Shown: piece after piece, positions 17,759 through 25,937 of the stretch | Numbering within the stretch: the stretch's first letter is position 1 | Layout: each line of letters begins with the position of its first letter | Assembly (NCBI GenBank): GCA_943788935.1 | Contig: CALSSE010000015.1 | Coordinates: forward strand, 310,001-374,000 | Direction: 5' to 3' | Source: an uncultured bacterium | GTDB lineage: Bacteria > Myxococcota_A > Bradymonadia > UBA7976 > VGTA01 | DNA: 64,000 bases | Notes under the pieces: model-generated | The model's input: the letters and a program-made list of their open reading frames with translations, nothing else | What the model was told of the DNA's origin: nothing | Database searches by the model: none | Translations under genes and position numbers: made by a program

Positions 17759-18873
17759 AGCCTATCTCAAACTCTGCTCCTCAAGTACCCCCACAATGGA
17801 GTGATTGGCGTTGGCAGCTCAGAGAAGCGGTGCGCTCTCCATCAGATCTCTTACGGGGCGGTTGGATAGAGAGAGAGGCCTATCAAGACTTTCAAGCTCT
17901 CACTGCTCAATTTAAGACGCTTATCACTCCATATTACCTCTCCCTTATAGATCGCCAAGACCCCGACTGCCCTATCCAGAAACAGGCCATCCCTTCCTTA
18001 GCTGAGCTGAGGGCTCATCCAGGAGAGCGAGCAGACCCTATAGGGGATCAGGCGCACTCTCCTACTTCGATTATTGTCCATCGCTATCCTGACCGAGCGC
18101 TCCTCTTTCCGACTTTCGAATGCCCAATGTTCTGTCGTTATTGTTTTCGTAAAGAAGCGCTCAATGATCAACCTATTAAACTCCATCAAGCGCTCCCTGA
18201 TAGCCTCTCATACCTTAGAGGTCACCCGGAGATCAAAGAGGTGATTCTAAGCGGTGGGGACCCCTTGATGTTGTCTACACCAAAGCTCAGCTCATTGATC
18301 GCTCAGCTGATAGAGGTTGGGATTCAGCGGTTGCGGATCCACTCTAGAATGCCAGTGACTCTCCCTCAACGTATTGATGATGAACTCTCTCAAGCACTTG
18401 GTCAGGCTCAGCGCTCACTCACGATCACTTTGATCACTCACTTTAATCACCCAAAAGAGATCAGCGCTGAGGTTGTGATCGCCGCTCAGAGATTAAGAGC
18501 GGCTGGTCTTATCTTACTTAATCAGTCAGTGCTTCTTCGAGGAGTGAATGATGATCCTCATACGCTTAGAGAGCTCTCTTATGGTCTCTCTCGTTTAGGG
18601 GTGATCCCTTATTATCTTCATCATCCTGATCTCACTCGCGGTACACATCACTTTCGGCGCTCATTGAGTGATGGGCTCGCTCTTTATCGACAATTGAGAG
18701 GTCAGCTGAGTGGTTACTTGATCCCTCGTTATGTGATCGAAATTCCTGGTGGAGGAGGAAAAGTTGAAGTTGATAGCGGATCGGTTCAAGCGGGAGAGCG
18801 ACTCGGTGAGTGGTGGTTTAAGAGCCCATTGACTCAAGAGCTTTATCATTATTTTGACCTCGCCCATGAATAG
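17716..18873 (+). CDS. Lysine 2,3-aminomutase family radical SAM enzyme (KamA/EpmB type)
   Basis: The family uses a [4Fe-4S] cluster, SAM and PLP to move the alpha-amino group of lysine to the beta carbon. The cluster motif CPMFCRYCF shows the expected C-x3-C-x2-C, at about residues 136-143 from the start at 17716. The sequence also has WSDWRWQL near the N-terminus, the SAM-binding ILSGGDPLML, and IPGGGGKVEV near the C-terminus, whose lysine is the PLP Schiff-base residue in KamA. At 385 residues it is between EpmB (about 340) and clostridial KamA (about 415). It could modify free lysine or elongation factor P; no efp gene is present in the window to decide. The ATG at 17716 has GAGGAG eight bases upstream, better than the ATG at 17710. 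Confidence 0.88.
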   Translation: MPTSPTRQGDRSALKPISNSAPQVPPQWSDWRWQLREAVRSPSDLLRGGWIEREAYQDFQALTAQFKTLITPYYLSLIDRQDPDCPIQKQAIPSLAELRAHPGERADPIGDQAHSPTSIIVHRYPDRALLFPTFECPMFCRYCFRKEALNDQPIKLHQALPDSLSYLRGHPEIKEVILSGGDPLMLSTPKLSSLIAQLIEVGIQRLRIHSRMPVTLPQRIDDELSQALGQAQRSLTITLITHFNHPKEISAEVVIAAQRLRAAGLILLNQSVLLRGVNDDPHTLRELSYGLSRLGVIPYYLHHPDLTRGTHHFRRSLSDGLALYRQLRGQLSGYLIPRYVIEIPGGGGKVEVDSGSVQAGERLGEWWFKSPLTQELYHYFDLAHE

Positions 18874-18954
18874 AGGGATACTCCCCTGTCAGTTAGCGAT
18901 GAAGGCTTCATCAATCATCTACTCAATAGAACACTAAATGATCAGGATTAATGT

Positions 18955-19584
18955 ATGTTTGGTAAAGTGAGCCGCTATGATGAACACCCTAGTAAACTGA
19001 AAACATATCGGGATGTGGTCGGTCGAAGCGCAACACCTAGTACACTTCCCCTCCTCTCGGAATCGACAGGAAGCTCTCCTTGGCATATTATTATGCCGTT
19101 GGTACTCTTATTCTTAATCGTCACTGAGCTTTGTCTGCTCTGGGCACCGAGCATGTTTTTGGGGTGGTTGACTCACTCACTGATCTTTTTAATCTTGGGA
19201 GCGATCGTTTACCACCTGTGTCCCCCTCAATGGACAGAGCGGGTTGAGGTGAATGAGCGAGAAGTTGTTTTTGAATTTCTAGGGTTTACCGGATACAGGG
19301 TAGATCGGATTCCCCTCGCTCAGTATAGGGGACTGATACCTATTACTCATTCAGGTACTGCGTCATCGGGGACTAAGTACCGTGAGTATGGGGTCGCGCT
19401 GAGGCATGCTGATCCAACAAAAACAGTAATCCTCTCTCTCAGCTCGATTTATCATGAGCATGCGGTGAACCATTTCGCTCAATTATTGAACGTTAAACCT
19501 CTACGAGATGAAAAGTTTGCGCTTAGTTTAGAGAGTAAAAGAGCTACTTGGAGAGCCAAAAAAGATCAGAGCCATGCGATTTAG
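18955..19584 (+). CDS. Two-TM membrane protein, unknown function
   Basis: 209 residues with an AGGA seven bases before the ATG. Two adjacent hydrophobic segments (about 47-65 and 68-85) are followed by a 120-residue cytoplasmic beta-rich region (VEVNEREVVFEFLGFTGYRV) that resembles a membrane-associated PH-like fold. That resemblance is a guess from pattern. The gene is 11 bp upstream of a glycosyltransferase and probably in the same transcript. Confidence 0.72.
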   Translation: MFGKVSRYDEHPSKLKTYRDVVGRSATPSTLPLLSESTGSSPWHIIMPLVLLFLIVTELCLLWAPSMFLGWLTHSLIFLILGAIVYHLCPPQWTERVEVNEREVVFEFLGFTGYRVDRIPLAQYRGLIPITHSGTASSGTKYREYGVALRHADPTKTVILSLSSIYHEHAVNHFAQLLNVKPLRDEKFALSLESKRATWRAKKDQSHAI

Positions 19585-19595
19585 GGAGCCCTAAG

Positions 19596-20339
19596 ATGAG
19601 CGATGCTGATGGTCGGTTACCCCCTGAAGAACTCTCTCTCATTATCACCGCCTATAATGAGGAAGAGGCGCTCCCCAAACTCTTCGAGGAAATTATCTCT
19701 GATCTAAGAGAATGGGCAATACTCGAGGTCATTATCGTCAACGATGGATCACGTGATCGGACCGCTACGGTGATCAAGGAGCTCATCGAGAGGTATGATG
19801 AGCACCGTCCAGGATTTCATCTTAAAGCAATTCATATGGATGAGAATCGCGGTATGGGCGCGGCTCTTAAACTGGGTTATGCAGCCTCCACTAGAGCTTG
19901 GGTCACTTTCTTACCAGGAGATGGACAGATTGAGCCAAAAATGATCGCTCACCTCTGGACTGAAGCGGACTCTATGACCTCTTTAATCACTACTCGTTAT
20001 ACTAATCGTGAGTATACTCTCGGTCGTAAGGTCCTCTCTCGGGGACTGAGGCTTATCACCGCTCTGATCATCTGGGTCGATATTACTAGTGAGGGAATGT
20101 ATCTTATTAAGGGAGAGCGTTTAAGAGCCCTCCCCTTGATCTCTGATAGCTTCATGTTGAACCTTGAGATTCCGATACGAATATCTGAGTTAAAGCTCTC
20201 TATTAAAGTCGCTGATATCGAGGTTCGTGAACGTCAAGGGGGAGTGTCACATGCCACCCAATGGCGCAGGATCATTAACACCTTCAAAGACCTGATCTCT
20301 CTCAAATATAAGTTATTACGAGAGCGGTGGCGCTCATGA
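19596..20339 (+). CDS. Family 2 glycosyltransferase (dolichyl/polyprenyl-phosphate sugar synthase type)
   Basis: A GT-A fold enzyme of 247 residues, likely transferring a nucleotide sugar to a polyprenyl phosphate at the inner membrane face. Motifs in order are LSLIITAYNEEEALP, the nucleotide-binding VIVNDGSRDRT, NRGMGAALKLGYA and FLPGDGQIEP, where the GDGQ holds the metal-binding aspartate in this subfamily. The ATG at 19596 is chosen because it starts MSDADG just before the conserved domain; the frame is open upstream. There is no C-terminal membrane anchor. Its stop codon overlaps the next start as ATGA, so the flippase-like gene is coupled to it. Confidence 0.87.
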   Translation: MSDADGRLPPEELSLIITAYNEEEALPKLFEEIISDLREWAILEVIIVNDGSRDRTATVIKELIERYDEHRPGFHLKAIHMDENRGMGAALKLGYAASTRAWVTFLPGDGQIEPKMIAHLWTEADSMTSLITTRYTNREYTLGRKVLSRGLRLITALIIWVDITSEGMYLIKGERLRALPLISDSFMLNLEIPIRISELKLSIKVADIEVRERQGGVSHATQWRRIINTFKDLISLKYKLLRERWRS

Positions 20340-21298
20340 GCTCTCAGGGAGGAGCAGGAGCGAGTCATCTCAACCGTGGGCGATGGCTGTGGCTTGTCTT
20401 CAAGTGTACCCTCCTCTTCGCTCTCATTTATTGGGCTTATCAACGAGGAACGATCGGTGAGGCGTCACAAGCGTTAGCGAGTGTTCAGCTGAGAGATGGT
20501 CTGTTCGCTTTTTTGGCTTTAGGGCTGACCCTCCTCTTTGGCGTTGCCCGTTGGCGACTGATTTTGCGCGCTCTCAAAATACCACAGCCCTCATGGTGGC
20601 TCGGTTTACGACTTTATTATGAGGGTCTCTTCTATAATACATTGGCGCCGGGAGCGATCGGAGGAGACTTATTGCGCGCTCATTGGTTACGTCAGCATGA
20701 CGATCGAGACTCCAAGCTACATTACTTGATTACTCTGGGTGAGAGAGTGATGGGGTTGGGGACTCTCGGGATTCTCGGTTTATACTCTTGGTTTGGCTTG
20801 AACGCGGCACTTTTCTATACGTTTTGTGCGCTTGTCGCCCTCTATGTAAGTCCTCATGTATTAAAGGTGTTGAATGAGAGATGGAGCTGGGTGCCACGAT
20901 CATTAGAGCGGTTCCCACTCTTGTTAGCGGTAGGACTCAACACACTCAGTCACTTTGTCAGCTTCTTGATTTACATCTTTATAGGGAGATCATTGGGAGT
21001 CTCATTGGCGTGGAGTGAATGGATTGAAGTCCTCTCGATCACGGTGCTCGCTGCTAACTTACCGCTCTCGGTGGCGGGGATTGGTCCTCGTGAAGTAGCC
21101 TTGGTCACGTTACTCGCTCAGCGAGGCGTATCAGAGGAGCAATCACTCGCGGTCTCTATGGGCGCTCTAGCGACGTTGATCCTTCACGCTTTGGGAGGAG
21201 GATTGGTGCATGTGGTGCTCTCACGACCCGCTGATCCTTCTTATCCCTCTGATGATCAGAGCGAGGGGGAATGCGGATCGGACAGACAGGTCTCTTAG
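20336..21298 (+). CDS. LPG synthase TM-region/flippase-like membrane protein
   Basis: A 320-residue polytopic protein of the UPF0104/LPG-synthase membrane-domain family (MprF N-terminal-like). Several hydrophobic segments are seen, with the conserved GLFYNTLAPGAIGGDLLRA at about residues 90-110 and AANLPLSVAGIGPREVALV later. Family members flip or modify lipid-linked substrates in the inner membrane. Pairing with a GT2 enzyme by a 4-bp ATGA overlap suggests that it handles the glycolipid made by the preceding enzyme. The stop codon is immediately next to that of the convergent lipoprotein gene. Confidence 0.85.
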   Translation: MSSQGGAGASHLNRGRWLWLVFKCTLLFALIYWAYQRGTIGEASQALASVQLRDGLFAFLALGLTLLFGVARWRLILRALKIPQPSWWLGLRLYYEGLFYNTLAPGAIGGDLLRAHWLRQHDDRDSKLHYLITLGERVMGLGTLGILGLYSWFGLNAALFYTFCALVALYVSPHVLKVLNERWSWVPRSLERFPLLLAVGLNTLSHFVSFLIYIFIGRSLGVSLAWSEWIEVLSITVLAANLPLSVAGIGPREVALVTLLAQRGVSEEQSLAVSMGALATLILHALGGGLVHVVLSRPADPSYPSDDQSEGECGSDRQVS

Positions 21299-23929
21299 CT
21301 AGCGCCTAGGGACGCTGCATCCCCCATTTTGAACGCCCGTTTCAGGTTGTTCTCGGTTGAGGCAAGGAGGCTCAAAACATCCATTCCCAGCCTTCTCTAT
21401 ACAGAAACGATAGCGCTGCTCGGTAGACCAGTCACGTGTAGGTCGGAGATCACGAATAGAGAGAGTGTAATAGTGACCTCCATTTCGACCATGACCTTGC
21501 CAAGCATAGAAACAGCTATCTCCTCGTTCAAGCCCACCAAAAACACCAGAGAGCCCTGCATTCACTGCTAACTCATTGACGGGGATGATCGGGTCAAACC
21601 AGAGGTTATCCCCCTCATAGATTTGCCAGAGCATATCGACTGGCCCCTCTTCGACTTCATAGTAGATCTTCACCATACAGTCTTCGCCTGGACAGGGGTG
21701 GGGGTAGCTATAGAAATCTTGATCGTCTTCATAGGAGATCACTCCTTCTGTCCAAATGGCGCTCTCATGGCTACAGCATATAGGGAGTACGCCATTCTCT
21801 GCGACCACTCCTCCCATCATCTCTTCTCCAGCCATCTCTTCTCCAGCCATCTCTTCTCCTCCCATCATCTCTGCGCCGGCCATCTCTTCTCCTCCCATCA
21901 TCTCTGCGCCGGCCATCTCTTCTCCTCCCATCATCTCTGCGCCGGCCATCTCTTCTCCTCCCATCATCTCTGCGCCGGCCATCTCTTCTCCTCCCATCAT
22001 CTCTGCGCCGGCCATCTCTTCTCCTCCCATCATCTCTGCGCCGGCCATCATCTCTGCGCCGGCTATTCCGCCCGTCATCTCTGCGCCGGACATCATCTCT
22101 GCGCCGGCCATCATCTCTGCGCCGGCCATTCCACCCATCATCTCTGCGCCGGCCATCTCCTCGCCCGCCTCTTTCTCTTCTCCCATCTCTTCCACTTCTC
22201 CCATCTCAGGGGGAAGTGGAGCATATATGCCTGCAGAGCAATCATGAATGAGAACCACATTACGCTCTCGAGCGAGCCGTAGGTGGCTAGCGACTTTATC
22301 TCCTCGTCTTACCTCATCTGTATATATATTCGAGGGCTCATGGACATCAGGTTCTTTTCGAATCCTCAATCTCAAAGAGTAGGTCGCTCGCGGGTCAGCG
22401 GCATTCCCTCCATAATCACTGACTCTTAAATAACGTAATCGGTTACCCGAGAGTGGGACACTAAGTTTGACGCGGTGATCAGGCAACGCGATCTCGGTAG
22501 CGTTCTCAGGCAGGTCAAAATGACGCTCAATCTTAGTAGAGGCGCAACGGTTATTAGGTAAGCAAGCGGTGCTACCGGCACAGACTCCTTCAGGGAGACA
22601 CACCAAGGAGAGTCCGGCACAGTCCCAAGGATTATTACAGCTCTTGGAGAGCAGACGACAACTCTCATCAGCGCCGCTTTCACCATGATTACACGCTGAG
22701 GGTTCATGTGGCTGCACCAAAGACACAGAGAGTCCTAGGCGCTGTTGGAGGGCGAAAGACTCGCTCATAGAGATTTCATCAGCGTTGAGAACCACCTCAA
22801 CCTCTAGGAGACCGGGAGAGCATCCGGCGGTCTCAAATGAGAACCAATCAATATCTCCTAAGGTACCGATCACTCCATCAAGCTCTATCCATGGACTCCA
22901 CTCTTCACCACATTCTAGAGCAGAGATCGCTATTGAGGTCGCCTCTTGAGCGAAATTGTTGGGCTCATTGGAGTCACTATCAGGCTGTATATTAACGTTT
23001 AGCGTGTAGGGGGTATCTAGATCAGACTGTGAACCCGTCATATCCTCGACCATGAGGAAATATCGACCAGGCTCGGTGATAGAGAGGTCACGAGTGAGCG
23101 CAGTTTCATTCATTGCCGCGCTAGGGTTATTTAAGGTGATTAATCGATTGAGTGAAGGGTCATATAAAGTCACTTGGGGTTGGATTGAGGTGAGTGGCAT
23201 AGTGAGCTCTATGGCGAGGATTGATCGGCTCTCAACATCGATAGAGAACCAGTCAATATCTCCTCTACAGGGGATATAGGCAGAGGCCGCTTCTCCTTGA
23301 GTCAGAGCTCTAGCGTTTACCTCAACGGTCTCTTCTGCATCGACTTCTCCAGGCACGAGTCCTTCCGCTGGCCCCTCATTAGGAGATTCCTCTTGATCAG
23401 GCTCAGCGGTGAGACCGACTTGGAGCTCATAGATGTTTCGTTTGTCTTGCGCATCACCGTTGAGGTCATAGAGGCGAACACCATATTCGCCGGCATCTAT
23501 GCAATGCTCTGTAGAGACTTGTGTCGCTGCTTCGGTCGCTCTTGGTTGAGCGACGATGTCTCGGGTCTCTCCCTCTTGAATACGGTATACCTCATAGGTG
23601 AGGTTTAGCGGGCTGAGGTTTGTCTCTACATTAGCGCTAACCCGCAAGATTCCGGGACGATCTAAGGACAGTTGATACCAGTCAGAGTCACCTAGAGGAC
23701 AGATATAGCCATCAATCGTTTGGTCGACCCGAAGGTCTCTCGCGTTGGCGTATTGATTATCTTGATCAAACTCACAGCTGAGCCCTCCCTCTCCAAAGTC
23801 AATGTCCGCACCCGAGATGTCACGCTGATCTCCTCCCTCATCGCAAGAGGAGAGACAGACAGCGATACATAGAGCGAGGGAGAAAGAGAGGGGGAGGAGA
23901 TATTGACCTAGTTGGATATGATTGGGCAT
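21299..23929 (-). CDS. Surface lipoprotein with PPC-like domains and an EMAGAEMMGG repeat
   Basis: The preferred ATG at 23929 gives MPNHIQLG, a hydrophobic leader and the lipobox LSSC, followed by acidic residues; an ATG at 23968 is possible. The mature protein contains at least three modules with the signature of bacterial pre-peptidase C-terminal domains (DSDWYQLSL, DIDWFSIDV, DIDWFSFET), plus a cysteine-rich insert and a late DQDFYSY module. Between the third and last modules lies a Met/Glu/Ala/Gly stretch encoded by a 33-bp tandem repeat. No catalytic domain is recognised. The likely role is a tethered surface protein with a flexible, length-variable linker. It is the last gene of the leftward lipoprotein cluster. 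Confidence 0.82.
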   Translation of the reverse strand: MPNHIQLGQYLLPLSFSLALCIAVCLSSCDEGGDQRDISGADIDFGEGGLSCEFDQDNQYANARDLRVDQTIDGYICPLGDSDWYQLSLDRPGILRVSANVETNLSPLNLTYEVYRIQEGETRDIVAQPRATEAATQVSTEHCIDAGEYGVRLYDLNGDAQDKRNIYELQVGLTAEPDQEESPNEGPAEGLVPGEVDAEETVEVNARALTQGEAASAYIPCRGDIDWFSIDVESRSILAIELTMPLTSIQPQVTLYDPSLNRLITLNNPSAAMNETALTRDLSITEPGRYFLMVEDMTGSQSDLDTPYTLNVNIQPDSDSNEPNNFAQEATSIAISALECGEEWSPWIELDGVIGTLGDIDWFSFETAGCSPGLLEVEVVLNADEISMSESFALQQRLGLSVSLVQPHEPSACNHGESGADESCRLLSKSCNNPWDCAGLSLVCLPEGVCAGSTACLPNNRCASTKIERHFDLPENATEIALPDHRVKLSVPLSGNRLRYLRVSDYGGNAADPRATYSLRLRIRKEPDVHEPSNIYTDEVRRGDKVASHLRLARERNVVLIHDCSAGIYAPLPPEMGEVEEMGEEKEAGEEMAGAEMMGGMAGAEMMAGAEMMSGAEMTGGIAGAEMMAGAEMMGGEEMAGAEMMGGEEMAGAEMMGGEEMAGAEMMGGEEMAGAEMMGGEEMAGAEMMGGEEMAGEEMAGEEMMGGVVAENGVLPICCSHESAIWTEGVISYEDDQDFYSYPHPCPGEDCMVKIYYEVEEGPVDMLWQIYEGDNLWFDPIIPVNELAVNAGLSGVFGGLERGDSCFYAWQGHGRNGGHYYTLSIRDLRPTRDWSTEQRYRFCIEKAGNGCFEPPCLNREQPETGVQNGGCSVPRR
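21809..22170. repeat. 33-bp in-frame tandem repeat (EMAGAEMMGG-type)
   Basis: On the minus strand a 33-bp unit encodes MAGAEMMGGEE. About six near-identical copies are flanked by shorter and degenerate units of related sequence. All unit lengths keep the reading frame. The plus strand of this stretch is also open in other frames, which is a by-product of the repeat. Confidence 0.93.
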
Positions 23930-24029
23930 CGTGTAAAGCCTCTCTAAGAGATATATGGAGACGGGCATCAGAGCGTCTTGAGCTTATAGCGTAGCGGCAA
24001 AGTATTCGAGCGCTTTACAGCATTTTAGC

Positions 24030-25937
24030 TTACTGAGTATCGGCGAGATTCACAGCTTGACGAACACAGTTCATCTCGGGATTAAAGTCTTCGAGAGAGA
24101 GAAAGTCTTCATCGGAGAGCTCAAAGCGAAGAGATGATCCCCATTGGCTCCGTTCTTGTGGGCTAAGAGGACCAACACGAGGGAGCAGACCCGTCTGTGG
24201 ATCCAAGGGAGCGCTGACACAGGCGACACGCCACTTACTCGCTTTGGTGGTCTCATCAAAAGCGCCTTCTCCGGCATAGAGGAGTACCCGATTCTCTACA
24301 GTTAGAGCTCTCGCTGAGAGAGCCTCCTCATTCACTAGAGTCGTTGAGTCACTCATGGATGGTTTATTTGAGGTCGTTGATCTCATGGCGCTGATCGCGG
24401 GGAGGCCTCGAACGCTAAAGCGATAGCAGCTTCGTTGATCGCTCACTCCAACCTCCTCCACTTCACGGGCATAACCGACTCGAGAGCGAATAGCGGCATC
24501 ATCACAGAGGGGGTCAAAACCATTAAGCACCTCTACGATACTCTCAGTCCCATCCCAATCGAGGTCTCCTCGGCGCTCTTGCTGTTGAGGGCTCGTTCCA
24601 AATCGAAATTCTACGCCGTCAGGGAGCCCATCATCATCGCTATCAACTCGGTTAGCGAGACTCCCGAAAAAGGCCTCTTCGCAGTCATTGAGCCCATCTC
24701 CATCACTATCCATGATGCCTACCATATCAGGATCGCAGCTGGCGTCAGTCGAGTCGAGAGGATCTAACCCAGAGCGTCTAAAGAGCCACTCAACTCTGTC
24801 ATTTAAGCCATCCTCATCGCTGTCAGCGTTGAGAGGGTCTGTTCCTAGTCTCAGCTCATATAGATCAGCTAGCCCATCCATGTCGCTATCGGCCATGGGC
24901 TCTCCACAAGAGGGCTTCCCATCTTGATCAGCGTCGATAAACATGGAAGCATCCCATTGAGCTCCGAGCGCATTTGTTTGTTGGGCTGAGCTTTGGATGA
25001 CATGGTTGGTCAGGGGGACGAGAGTCTTTAAACTGTAAAGACGCTTGAGTCTAGAGAGCTCAATATGTAGGAAATTGAGCCTCTCTCCACTAGGGAAGCT
25101 ACGGTAACTCCCGCCGCCGAGCTCTGCCATCTCTCCAAGAAGACGCTGAGCTGATTGGTCGAGGACCAAGCCCTCTTCGGTCGATAGAAACAGGGTATGC
25201 AGATTAATCTCACCCACACCAAACAGCTGTCGGAGCTTACGGATCTCAGAGATCTTGAGCGCGATCTGTTCGGAGAGGGCGCCGCTATTGTTATTAGCCC
25301 CATCTGATGGCAATCCATCGGAGAGGAATATAACTACATACCGACTTCGACCTAAGGCTTCATTTTCTGTACGAAGCGCCTCGGTTCTGAGCGCCAAATA
25401 TACAGTGTCTAAAGCATTAAGGTAGTTAGTTGTTCGGTCAGTGATAGAGAGCTTCTCAGTCGCGACTTCTAAGAGCTCAGGTCGTCGAGTGAAATAGGTG
25501 TCTCTGACGCCATCACTATCAATATCCTCGCCAGTGAGGAACTCCGCTTGAGCGGAGAAGCGCATTACGCCGATCAAGGTCTCAGCGTCTCCTCTACTTT
25601 GCTCTAAAAGACGTTGCCAAGTCTCTCGGACAGCGCGCTGTCGACCGCTCTCTTCAGTTTCAGGATCAGGAGGGTCAGTCACCTCCATTGACTCTGATCC
25701 ATCGACGACAAATAATACTCTTAAAGGGTAACTCAGGTCTTCGGAGGGTGATGTACAGAGTTCCCCTGAAATAGAAAAACTCTGTTTCTCAAAGGGATCA
25801 AGCACATCTTCGATAGGAACCCAGTCCACTCGATTACATGAGAATAAGAGGAGAGTTAATAGAGAGACTTGAGGTCGTAGGCTGACGGAGTGTAGCGACC
25901 GAATCATCGGCTGAAGACTCGAGGGAATAAACATCAT
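24030..25937 (-). CDS. VWA-domain lipoprotein with TSP3-like calcium repeats
   Basis: 635 residues starting with a leader that ends in LLFSC, a lipobox. The VWA domain (about 65-300) has the metal-ion-dependent adhesion motif DGSES in FVVDGSESM and the typical IFLSDGLPSDG strand. From about 335 to 490, Asp-rich thrombospondin-type-3-like repeats follow (DSDMDGLADLYE, DSDEDGLNDRVE, DSDGDGLNDCEE, DSDDDGLPDG). These usually bind calcium. The C-terminal 140 residues hold a region shared with the preceding gene (RSCYRFSVRGLP). The start overlaps the upstream stop as ATGA. It is likely a surface adhesion or scaffold protein; the ligand is unknown. Confidence 0.88.
   Translation of the reverse strand: MMFIPSSLQPMIRSLHSVSLRPQVSLLTLLLFSCNRVDWVPIEDVLDPFEKQSFSISGELCTSPSEDLSYPLRVLFVVDGSESMEVTDPPDPETEESGRQRAVRETWQRLLEQSRGDAETLIGVMRFSAQAEFLTGEDIDSDGVRDTYFTRRPELLEVATEKLSITDRTTNYLNALDTVYLALRTEALRTENEALGRSRYVVIFLSDGLPSDGANNNSGALSEQIALKISEIRKLRQLFGVGEINLHTLFLSTEEGLVLDQSAQRLLGEMAELGGGSYRSFPSGERLNFLHIELSRLKRLYSLKTLVPLTNHVIQSSAQQTNALGAQWDASMFIDADQDGKPSCGEPMADSDMDGLADLYELRLGTDPLNADSDEDGLNDRVEWLFRRSGLDPLDSTDASCDPDMVGIMDSDGDGLNDCEEAFFGSLANRVDSDDDGLPDGVEFRFGTSPQQQERRGDLDWDGTESIVEVLNGFDPLCDDAAIRSRVGYAREVEEVGVSDQRSCYRFSVRGLPAISAMRSTTSNKPSMSDSTTLVNEEALSARALTVENRVLLYAGEGAFDETTKASKWRVACVSAPLDPQTGLLPRVGPLSPQERSQWGSSLRFELSDEDFLSLEDFNPEMNCVRQAVNLADTQ

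Noticed and set aside
21623..22282. Long open frames on the plus strand across the EMAGAEMMGG repeat, encoding His/Leu/Cys- and Ile/Ser/Pro-rich repeats
   Set aside because: They exist only because the 33-bp repeat is open in several frames; the minus-strand protein has a lipobox and real domains on both sides.
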